Shown here: one piece after another, positions 18,994-27,090 of the stretch
Layout: the number at the start of each line of letters is the position of its first letter
How positions within the stretch are numbered: position 1 is the first letter of the stretch
NCBI GenBank assembly: GCA_029959285.1
Contig: JASCOE010000003.1
Span: 372,001 to 436,000, forward strand
Direction of reading: 5' to 3'
DNA length: 64,000 bases
From: Flavobacteriaceae bacterium PS02337
GTDB lineage: Bacteria; Bacteroidota; Bacteroidia; Flavobacteriales; Flavobacteriaceae
The notes under the pieces: model-generated
Told to the model about the DNA's origin: nothing
The model's database searches: none
The model's input: the letters and a program-made list of their open reading frames with translations, nothing else
Position numbers and translations under genes: made by a program

Positions 18994-20544
18994 TCAACTT
19001 AATTTTTCTTCGTTTGGATGATTCTGAAGATAATTGATAAAGGTTACGGGAGAAACTCCAGTAATTTTTTTGAATGTAATGGTAAATCGACTGTGCGATG
19101 CAAAACCTGCCTCCTCAGCGAGAAAACTTATTTTATATTTTAAATAACTAGCATCATTTTTTAATCGGTCAACAATGTAATTTATTCGTAATTCATTTAT
19201 ATAACTGGCAAAATCTTTAGATTTATGTTTATTAATTACATACGAAAGATAGCGATGATTTATATTGAGCTCTGCCGCTACTGAATTTAATGACAGGTTT
19301 TTATTCAGATAAAAATGAGACTTTTCTATTTCTTTAATTTTTATTAAAATATTATTTTCTGTTGCTTCAGAAATATATTCTTTTTCTAAATCCTTTTTTG
19401 GCTGTATTTTAATTTCTGTTATAGAGCTTCGTTTGCTATTTTTAATAAAAACCCTGATTTTTTTATGATCTTGTTTTCTTTTGTAAAAGTAAAAAGCAAT
19501 TGTAACCAATATAAAGAATATGCAAATACCGATAATAACAAATTTGTTTCTTTGGTATTGAGATTCACTTTTAAGATGTTTTTTTTCCATAGATTGAATC
19601 AAATCATCTGACATCTCTTTTCTGTTATCTTTTTCGGCTTGTATTAATTTCAAATTCTTTTCATTATAAAAAACATACTTTTTGGTATCCGTTTTTTTAT
19701 AAAAGTCCATTAAAGAGCTATATACTTCCTGTTTTAAAGCAGAATAGTCTGAGCTTTCTGCAATTTGTTCTGCTTTTTTATAGTTAAGAGTTGCCAGCTT
19801 TCGATTATTTATGGAAGCGTAAACATTTGCAATTCCATTATAAAAAAAACCTTGTAAAGGGCTATCATATAAAAGAGAGGCTTTAAGTTCTTTTAATCCT
19901 CTTTCATAATGAAATAAAGCCGAATCAGCCTTTTTTAATGATAGATAATTTTGGGCAATAAGTTCGTCGTTAATGGCTATTTGATAATTTTTGTCGGTGG
20001 TAGAAGTTGCTTTTTCAAAATACTGAATCCCTTTTTTAAGATTAGAAATTCCTTTTTGATAATTAGAATCATACATATCATAATATGCCATTTCCTGAGA
20101 TAAATTTCCCTGAAAACGGTATCTCTCGTTTTTATTCTCAATCTTTTTACTTACTTCAATCGCTTTCTGTAAATAGATTTTTCCGAGGTTGTAAATTTCA
20201 TTTTCGCGATACAGCGATGCTAAAAATCCGTAGACTTTACTTTGTGCGACATAATCTTTGTCTAAAGAAGCTAAACTGTCTGCTTGTTTTAATGCAAAAA
20301 TAGCTTCCTTATGAACGCCGTATTGATATAAAATTTGGGCTTTCAGCATTCGTGATTTTACTCTATCTGCATTATTTTCGGCAATTTTATATAAAAGATC
20401 AGTGTTGCTTAATGCTTTTTTAGGATTTGTACCCAATAAAACCTGATAAGTTTCTAGATAGATTTTTTCGAAGGATTTCTGCGAATAGGCAAATTGCTGC
20501 GATATTATAAATGTGATAAGAAGCGTAATAGATTTCAAGTGCAT
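18994..20544 (-). CDS. Membrane-anchored TPR-AraC transcriptional regulator
   Basis: Sensor-like regulator of 516 residues common in Flavobacteria. A signal peptide (ending near FAYSQ) is followed by tetratricopeptide helices (about 25-320), one transmembrane helix near 333-353 flanked by KRKQ, and a cytoplasmic AraC helix-turn-helix domain (about 405-510, with LSLNSVAAELNINHRYLS and the second helix pair through FTITFKKITGVSP). It has no kinase domain. Ligand and targets are unknown. It converges on the redox operon, making that operon a possible target, but no binding site is evident. Confidence 0.88.
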   Translation of the reverse strand: MHLKSITLLITFIISQQFAYSQKSFEKIYLETYQVLLGTNPKKALSNTDLLYKIAENNADRVKSRMLKAQILYQYGVHKEAIFALKQADSLASLDKDYVAQSKVYGFLASLYRENEIYNLGKIYLQKAIEVSKKIENKNERYRFQGNLSQEMAYYDMYDSNYQKGISNLKKGIQYFEKATSTTDKNYQIAINDELIAQNYLSLKKADSALFHYERGLKELKASLLYDSPLQGFFYNGIANVYASINNRKLATLNYKKAEQIAESSDYSALKQEVYSSLMDFYKKTDTKKYVFYNEKNLKLIQAEKDNRKEMSDDLIQSMEKKHLKSESQYQRNKFVIIGICIFFILVTIAFYFYKRKQDHKKIRVFIKNSKRSSITEIKIQPKKDLEKEYISEATENNILIKIKEIEKSHFYLNKNLSLNSVAAELNINHRYLSYVINKHKSKDFASYINELRINYIVDRLKNDASYLKYKISFLAEEAGFASHSRFTITFKKITGVSPVTFINYLQNHPNEEKLS

Positions 20545-20979
20545 GTAAAATAATTTAAATTAAAGCCTTTTGTGTTATTTTCTGGCTTGTTTAAAATGGT
20601 TTAGTATCATTTAGAATTTAGAGTTGGTAAGCTATCGAATATTTTTTGCAATTCTACTACTTAAATAATTTTATAACAATTTTAAATTATAAGTTTTAAA
20701 TAATTCAATAGCATACTTTGCTAAACTCAATTTTTCCTCCAAAGCGGTATTTTTCTAATTAAAAACGAGTTTTTTATATGTGATTGATTTTTAATTTATT
20801 AATTCTTTTTTTTGAGTGAATATTTTATCTATTGCTTAATATGAAAAGAGTTTAAAAAATTTCACTTGTTCAAAATAGTAGCTTCGCATTCGAAATTTAA
20901 TAGTTAAAATTTTATTTTAAATGATCAACACAGACAATGTTCAAAATGAAAATTGAAGTGCGCTCATCTGCTTTTATCT
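20545..20979. other. Divergent intergenic region
   Basis: This very AT-rich 435-base stretch lies between a minus-strand regulator and a plus-strand gene and must hold both promoters. I found no TAnnTTTG match on either strand and no strong palindrome. Confidence 0.4.
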
Positions 20980-21474
20980 ATGGAACAAAATATACAACAG
21001 CTAAAAAGAAAATATACTAAAACGGTATTATTGCTAATCGAAATACAAAATGATTATTTCTACAAAGGAAAAATGGAACTTACAGGAAGTTATGAAGCCG
21101 CTTATAATGCTAAAAAAGCTTTAGAAACTTTTAGAAAGAAAAGAAAACCAATTATTCATATACAGCATATAGCGTTAAACAAAAATGCATCACATTTTAT
21201 AGCTGGAACTTTTGGAGCTGAAATATTTGAAGATGTTGCACCAAATCAAGAAGAAAAAATATTTGTAAAAAATAATTCGAACAGTTTTGTAGAAACAGGT
21301 TTATTTGAATATTTAAAAGAAAATGGAATTGGACATTTAACAATTGCAGGAATGAAAGAAAACATGCATGCAGATGCAACTGTAAGCACCGCAAAGGATT
21401 TGGGTTTTAAGATAGAATTAATTGAAAATAATTTCACCTCAAAAAAAAGTGATAATCAAAAATATAAATTTTAA
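20980..21474 (+). CDS. Isochorismatase-fold protein with altered catalytic residues
   Basis: Small cytoplasmic protein (164 residues from the chosen ATG; a TTG at 20953 would add nine). The fold is recognisable: a first strand TVLLLIEIQNDYF, KIFVKNNSNSF supplying the usual lysine, and GHLTIAGMKENMHADATVSTAKDLG corresponding to the helix that normally bears the nucleophile. Family members use Asp-Lys-Cys, from DxQND and MCVDAT. Here the Asp is Glu and the Cys position is His (MHADAT), so hydrolase activity is doubtful. It has no operon partner. It could be a ligand-binding or signalling relative, or a decaying gene. Confidence 0.7.
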   Translation: MEQNIQQLKRKYTKTVLLLIEIQNDYFYKGKMELTGSYEAAYNAKKALETFRKKRKPIIHIQHIALNKNASHFIAGTFGAEIFEDVAPNQEEKIFVKNNSNSFVETGLFEYLKENGIGHLTIAGMKENMHADATVSTAKDLGFKIELIENNFTSKKSDNQKYKF

Positions 21475-21551
21475 ATTATCACTTTTCAATTGCAAATCAA
21501 ACTATTATATAGTTCGCTTATAAGTCTGGTATCAAAACCATATTAAATATT

Positions 21552-24500
21552 TTATTCTTTAGATGTTGTTTTTCCGTTGTTAACAAACTCTGATGGAGAC
21601 ATAGAAAAACTTTTTTGGAAATTTCTGCTAAAACTCGATTGCGAATTATAACCTACAATTTCGGCAATTTCATAAACTTTATATTTTCCAGAAAGCAGTA
21701 ATTCTGCAGCTTTCTTTAAACGTGCGTTATTAATCAATTCGTTTGGACTTAAATTCGTAATGTCTTTTATTTTACGATACAAAGTAGAACGGCTCATGTG
21801 CAAAATATCTGCCAAAGATTCGACACTTAGATTCGTATCTGCCATATTTTGATTTATAATGTCATCTAATTTTTTAATAAATTCCTCGTCGATTTTATTA
21901 TGCGCAATTGTTTTTAAATGTGACAAAGGAGAACTTGCATAATGCTCCATTAAGTGTCTTCGATTAGATAATAAATTAGTGATTTGAGCCAAAATAAAAT
22001 CCATTGAAAATGGTTTAGCGATATACGCATCTGCACCCGATTCTAAACCTTGAATTCTGGATTGCACAGCGGTTAAAGCCGTTAAAAGTATAACAGGAAT
22101 ATGACTTGTTTCAAGGTTAGATTTTATGCGATCGCACAACTCAATTCCGTCCATAATTGGCATCGTAATATCGCTTATTACAATGTGTATGGTTTCATTA
22201 TGAATTACTTTCAAAGCTTCTTCACCATTTGCAGCTTTAAAAATTTTGTATTCTTTTCCGAGTTCTTTGCTCATAAAATTGAGTAGTTCCAAATTGTCTT
22301 CAACAACAAGAATTTGTGTACGGATATTTTTGGCTGTAACTTCATTTTCCAATTCTTCGTTGGTTTCTTTTAAAACGTCTGAATTGTCTTTATACAAATG
22401 AAATTCACTTTGTTGACGAAGTGGCAATTTCAAAACAAACGTATTCATAGCATCATCTAAAAACTGCAATTTTAAAGTTCCATTATGAAGTTCTGTTAAT
22501 GAATGTGCCAACGATAACCCGATTCCTGTTCCTGTTTGTGTTTCAGAACCTAAGATTCTAAAGAAAGGTTCGAAGATTTTATTTTTAAGACTTTTCGGAA
22601 TTAAATTTCCATCATTTTTTACGATAAATTCCAAAGAATTTTCATCTCTAAACAAGGTAATAATAACTTCACTTTTGGCATATTTTATGGCATTGCTTAT
22701 CAAATTGCTTAGAATTTTTCGAATAGCTTCTTCATCAACAAAAGCGTAGACATTTTTTTCGCCCAATTCTAATTTTAAATTGATGTTTCGTTCTTCAATT
22801 AGCGGTGTAAATTGTAATTGCAATTGTTTTACTAATACCGAAATATTGGTTTCAACAAAAGTCAAACCTAAACCTTCCATTTCTGTTTTTCTAAAATCTA
22901 AAAGTTCATTCACTAAATTTAAAAGGCGAGAAGTATTTTTCTCCATTAAAGATAAATTCGGAATAATATCAGGAGATTCGTAACTTCTTTTTAATAAACT
23001 CTCTAACGGACTTTTAATCAAAGTTAAAGGCGTTCTAATTTCATGCGCAACATTGGTAAAAAATTCAATTTTAGCGTGATAAATTTCTTTTTCTTTCTCA
23101 TTATTAAGCGTTGCAATTTTTCGGTCATTTTCTTTGATATTCATATGATGATATCGACGCAAAAGCCAATAAAGACAACCGGAAATTAGCAAGAAATAAA
23201 GAAAAAAAGCATAATTGCTTGCCCAAAACGGAGGTAAAATAGTAATGGCAACAACAGCTTCTTTACTCCAAATTCCGCCCGCACTTAACGATTTTACTCT
23301 AAATTTATAATCGCCAGACGGCAGTTCGGTAAAAAAGACTTTATTGTTTTTATTCAGATAAACCCAATCGTCGCTAATGCCGTCCAATTTGTACCAATAT
23401 TGCGTTAGTTCTGGAGCGGTATAACTTAGCGCAGCAAAATCAATATTAAAATTGGATTGATCATTTTTTAAGGTAATTTTTTTGATGTAAGAAACAGATT
23501 CGTCAAGCGGAGAACCTTCATCATTTACGATAACATCTTGATTATTAATCTGAAGTCCAGTAATATAAATCGGCGGATTGTATTTGTATGAATTGAAATT
23601 TTTAGCATTAAAACTAATCATTCCGTTAAGATTTCCGAAATACATATCTCCGTTAGAATCCTGAAAAGCAGAGCTATAATTAAATTGATCACTCAACAAA
23701 CCATTTGCAGTCGTAAAAATTTTAACAGCTTTGGTTTTATAATTAAACTTCACCAATCCTTTTGAAGTCGTAATACATAAATTTCCGTTTTCATCTTGCA
23801 AAATAGAATAAATTACATTACTCGAAAATCCGTCTTTGGTCGTAAATTTTTTAAATTCTCTTTTTTTAACGTCCAATAAATTCAAGCCATTTTCGGTCGC
23901 AATCCACAAATTGTTTTGTTTGTCTTGAAAAATAGACGTGATAAAATCATTGCTGATACTTTTATCATCTTTAAAATCATGTCTGTAAACCGCTTTTTCT
24001 TTGGTTTTCGGGTTATAATAAAAAAGCCCATCGCGATAAGATCCTGCCCAAAAATTGCCGTCTTTGTCTTTAAACATGCAAGTAAAATGCGTGCTTTCAG
24101 AAAAATCGGTAGAAATGGTAAAACTATCGGTTTTATCATCATATAAATAAATGCCGACAGAAGTGATTACAAACAATTTCTTTTCGGGAGTTTCATAAAA
24201 AGAAACAATAAAATCGCTTTTAAAACTGCTTGTAGTATGATCGTAATGTTTAATAATTTTGCCCGAATTAGCATCCATAACGTCTAATCCGTGTTCAAAA
24301 GTTCCAAGCCAAACTTTATTTCCTCTTGGTAAAACGCCATGAATATTGTAAAAAGAAAGTCCTGATTTTGTGCCGTCTGGCTGAAAATTGACGAACTTTT
24401 TAGTCTGTAAATTAAATTTATTAACGCCCGCATCTTCAGTCCCAATCCATAAATTTCCTGCGTTGTCTTTATGAATTTCACGGACGGCACTTCCAACAAT

Positions 24501-25514
24501 GGCATTTTCACTTTTTCGCGGAAAATATTTCTTAAACTGATCGTATTGTTTCTGATGGTAATTTACACCACCAAAATAAGTTCCTATCCAAATACCGTTT
24601 TCTTTGTCAATTGTAATGCAATACGCTGCATTGTCTGAAATGGCATAAGGATCGCTCGGACTTTTACGCAAATTTCGAACGCTTTTTGATTGTAAATTAT
24701 AAATATAAACACCAGATTCGCTGGCAATCCATAAATCATTTTTGTTTCTTTTAAACTGACGCACAAAAACTGGTTTTTCAATTCCGGTCATAAATGGAGT
24801 GGTTTTTCCGCTCGAAACATCATATTTATAAATGCCGTGATCGCGAGTTCCGATTAAAATAGAATTGTTGTCTAAAGCGTAAATAGCCGAAATCGAAAAA
24901 GTGCTATTAGGCATTTGAACCGTAATTTTATCAAAACTTTGAGTAGCTTCAGAATAATGATATAAATCATCGTAAGAAGAAACCCAAATTCCGCCTTTAT
25001 TATCGCAAGCAATCGAGGTAGCGTAGAAAGAATTTCGTCCGTCAAACATTCTAGTTTCTTTCGTGTCAACATTATATTTAATTAATGTTCCGATAGAAAT
25101 AAACCATAAATTATTTTTGAAATCATTATCAATATCATTGATACGGTTATTAATTGCTTCATTGATGAAAGTAAATTTTTCGAGTTTTTTATCATATGAA
25201 TACAAACCTTTATCGGTTCCGACCCAAATGTAATTTTTGAATTCGTGCAGCGATTGAATGTAATTTATTCCCAAGGAGGTTTTAGGATCTTTTCCGCTTC
25301 GAAATGTTTTAAAATGATAGCCATCAAAACGATTCAAACCATCTTTAGTGCCAAACCATAAAAAACCATCTTTATCCTGAAGTGATGCCAAAACGGTATT
25401 ATTAGACATACCATTTTCTACTTTATAATGTTTGAAATAATATTCCTGGCTAAAAATTGTAGTTGAAAAAAACAAAAGATAAACGATTGTTCCAATTTTG
25501 AAAAATCTTTGCAT
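21552..25514 (-). CDS. Hybrid two-component regulator with reg_prop beta-propeller sensor (HTCS)
   Basis: Large sensor-regulator of 1320 residues expected to bind an oligosaccharide in the periplasm and switch on the adjacent locus. After a signal peptide come two seven-bladed propellers' worth of reg_prop repeats (recurring WxGT and GLWxGT-like motifs, about 30-670), a Y_Y_Y domain (about 690-760, YWYKLDGISDDW) and a transmembrane helix near 767-785. The kinase has His824 in AHEIRTPL and G-boxes through TGTGIGLSL. The receiver has Asp1115 in VISDITMP and Lys in YIAKPFS, followed by an AraC domain. It is divergent from the GH43 gene at 25913. A roughly 100-bp element in that gap recurs before susC at 33215, so those are likely targets. 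Confidence 0.93.
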   Translation of the reverse strand: MQRFFKIGTIVYLLFFSTTIFSQEYYFKHYKVENGMSNNTVLASLQDKDGFLWFGTKDGLNRFDGYHFKTFRSGKDPKTSLGINYIQSLHEFKNYIWVGTDKGLYSYDKKLEKFTFINEAINNRINDIDNDFKNNLWFISIGTLIKYNVDTKETRMFDGRNSFYATSIACDNKGGIWVSSYDDLYHYSEATQSFDKITVQMPNSTFSISAIYALDNNSILIGTRDHGIYKYDVSSGKTTPFMTGIEKPVFVRQFKRNKNDLWIASESGVYIYNLQSKSVRNLRKSPSDPYAISDNAAYCITIDKENGIWIGTYFGGVNYHQKQYDQFKKYFPRKSENAIVGSAVREIHKDNAGNLWIGTEDAGVNKFNLQTKKFVNFQPDGTKSGLSFYNIHGVLPRGNKVWLGTFEHGLDVMDANSGKIIKHYDHTTSSFKSDFIVSFYETPEKKLFVITSVGIYLYDDKTDSFTISTDFSESTHFTCMFKDKDGNFWAGSYRDGLFYYNPKTKEKAVYRHDFKDDKSISNDFITSIFQDKQNNLWIATENGLNLLDVKKREFKKFTTKDGFSSNVIYSILQDENGNLCITTSKGLVKFNYKTKAVKIFTTANGLLSDQFNYSSAFQDSNGDMYFGNLNGMISFNAKNFNSYKYNPPIYITGLQINNQDVIVNDEGSPLDESVSYIKKITLKNDQSNFNIDFAALSYTAPELTQYWYKLDGISDDWVYLNKNNKVFFTELPSGDYKFRVKSLSAGGIWSKEAVVAITILPPFWASNYAFFLYFLLISGCLYWLLRRYHHMNIKENDRKIATLNNEKEKEIYHAKIEFFTNVAHEIRTPLTLIKSPLESLLKRSYESPDIIPNLSLMEKNTSRLLNLVNELLDFRKTEMEGLGLTFVETNISVLVKQLQLQFTPLIEERNINLKLELGEKNVYAFVDEEAIRKILSNLISNAIKYAKSEVIITLFRDENSLEFIVKNDGNLIPKSLKNKIFEPFFRILGSETQTGTGIGLSLAHSLTELHNGTLKLQFLDDAMNTFVLKLPLRQQSEFHLYKDNSDVLKETNEELENEVTAKNIRTQILVVEDNLELLNFMSKELGKEYKIFKAANGEEALKVIHNETIHIVISDITMPIMDGIELCDRIKSNLETSHIPVILLTALTAVQSRIQGLESGADAYIAKPFSMDFILAQITNLLSNRRHLMEHYASSPLSHLKTIAHNKIDEEFIKKLDDIINQNMADTNLSVESLADILHMSRSTLYRKIKDITNLSPNELINNARLKKAAELLLSGKYKVYEIAEIVGYNSQSSFSRNFQKSFSMSPSEFVNNGKTTSKE

Positions 25515-25912
25515 GATAAAGGTTTTAATAAAATTTTTATAAAAATGGCTTGGCGACTTGTGTCATGAGCATGCATTTTGATTTGTGAGCTGTATTTTCA
25601 ATACTTTCAAGAGATAATTTGAACCATTTGAACACAATTGTGGCACGAAATGGGATTAAAATTCTATTGTCATATCCTATTTTGGTCGAAAATTAAAATG
25701 ATATTTTTTTAATAGATAATTTATTGTATTGATAAAAAATTATAAAAATGTTTTGATAGAATTCAAAATATAGACCGATACAGCGATTGCAATATTACTT
25801 ATATTTTTAAAAATACAAATGAAATTTTAAAAAGTTATTTTTTTAATGCCATCGAATTAATCAAACCAAAAACCAAAATAAACTGGACACAAATTGTCGT
25901 AAACCAAAATCT
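25515..25912. other. Divergent intergenic region, HTCS to GH43
   Basis: 398 AT-rich bases holding the shared upstream element (25626-25726) and presumably promoters for both directions. A TATATTTT near 25800 is one base off the -7 consensus, and nothing on the minus strand matches clearly. Confidence 0.45.
25626..25726 (+). promoter_or_regulatory. Shared HTCS-locus upstream element, copy 1
   Basis: Starts ATTTGAACACAA, continues AAATGGGATTAAAAT and TTTGGTC, and ends in a T-tract with AGATAA. The same blocks occur in the same order and almost the same spacing at 32957-33055 upstream of susC. This copy begins 287 bases before the GH43 start. Such conservation between two non-coding regions of one locus suggests a regulator site, most simply the divergent HTCS. 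Confidence 0.7.
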
Positions 25913-26962
25913 ATGAACCAAAAAAATTACAGAATAAAACAGCTATTAGTTATCATTTTATTTTTTGTTGGAAATACTATTTTATTCGCACAAAAAACAT
26001 TTACAAACCCCATTTTAGATTACGGTCCAGATCCGTACAGCACTTTTTACAATGGCTATTATTACTACACACATACGATGCAAGATCGTTTGGTGCTTTT
26101 TAAAACCAAAAATTTAGCTGATTTAAAAAACGCCGAAAAGAAAACGATTTGGATTGCACCAAAAAACACCGATTACGCTGCTGAAATTTGGGCGCCAGAA
26201 TTTCATTTTATTGATGGAAAATGGTACGCTTATTTTGCGGCAGATAACGGCTCTAACCAAACGCACAGAATGTATGTTTTAGAAAATAACTCAAAAGATC
26301 CGATGAAAGGCGAATGGATTTTTAAAGGAAAAATCGCCGCGAAGACAGATAAATGGGCAATTGACGGAAATATTTTTTCGTATAAAAAACAATTGTACAT
26401 GATTTGGTCAGGTTGGGAAGGAGACACTAACGGACAACAAAATATTTATATAGCCAAAATGAAAAGTCCAACTCAAATTGACGGAGATCGAGTTCGAATT
26501 TCTAGTCCGACAAATCCGTGGGAATTATTTGGCGCTTTGCATGATGATGTAAATCCAGCGCAGGTAAATGTAAATGAAGGTCCGCAATTTCTTTCGCACA
26601 ACGGAAAAGTATTTATCGTTTTTTCTGCAAGCGGATGCTGGACAGATAATTACAGCTTAGGTTTGCTGACTTTTACTGGAAAAGATAATTTATTAGATGC
26701 TTCAGCTTGGGTAAAATCAGATCAGCCCATTTTACAGCAATCTGACAAAAATAAAGTATATGCGCCAGGGCATAATTCGTTTTTTAAATCGCCAAACGAC
26801 AAAGAAGATTGGATTTTATATCATGGAAATTCAAATCCGGGTGAAGGCTGCGGCGAAAAAAGATCTCCAAGAATGCAAAAACTACAATGGGATAAAAATG
26901 GAAATCCAGTAATTGGAACGCCAGAAGCTGCGGGAGTTCCGTTAAAAATTCCTTCCATCTAA
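25913..26962 (+). CDS. GH43 glycoside hydrolase, arabinofuranosidase-like
   Basis: Five-bladed propeller enzyme of 349 residues with a signal peptide (ending near ILFAQ), so probably periplasmic. The GH43 triad is visible: base Asp40 in GPDPY, pKa modulator Asp151 in WAIDGNIF and acid Glu222 in VNEGPQF. Overall pattern resembles GH43 members that remove terminal arabinofuranose (exo-1,5-arabinofuranosidase-like), but GH43 also holds xylosidases and galactofuranosidases, so the sugar is uncertain. It has its own copy of the locus element upstream and is separated from the next gene by a LacI-type operator, so it is probably a single-gene unit under the HTCS. Confidence 0.85.
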   Translation: MNQKNYRIKQLLVIILFFVGNTILFAQKTFTNPILDYGPDPYSTFYNGYYYYTHTMQDRLVLFKTKNLADLKNAEKKTIWIAPKNTDYAAEIWAPEFHFIDGKWYAYFAADNGSNQTHRMYVLENNSKDPMKGEWIFKGKIAAKTDKWAIDGNIFSYKKQLYMIWSGWEGDTNGQQNIYIAKMKSPTQIDGDRVRISSPTNPWELFGALHDDVNPAQVNVNEGPQFLSHNGKVFIVFSASGCWTDNYSLGLLTFTGKDNLLDASAWVKSDQPILQQSDKNKVYAPGHNSFFKSPNDKEDWILYHGNSNPGEGCGEKRSPRMQKLQWDKNGNPVIGTPEAAGVPLKIPSI

Positions 26963-27013
26963 GAAACACTTTCAAAGTTAAAATCACAAAATAAATCAAC
27001 ATTTTTACAAATA

Positions 27014-27037
27014 TACTAAATCGTTTTAGTAGTTTTG
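27014..27037 (+). promoter_or_regulatory. LacI-type operator overlapping a -7 element (copy 1)
   Basis: TACTAAATCGTTTTAGTA at 27014-27031 is a palindrome with one mismatch, and TAGTTTTG at 27030-27037 fits TAnnTTTG. The same arrangement occurs at 45200 and 48752. It would place the GH31-GH92-GH43 unit under the LacI regulator encoded at 47284. Confidence 0.75.
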
Positions 27038-27090
27038 TTAGTGTTGATTTATAATAGTTTAATAACATTTCAATTTACTAACTAACCACA

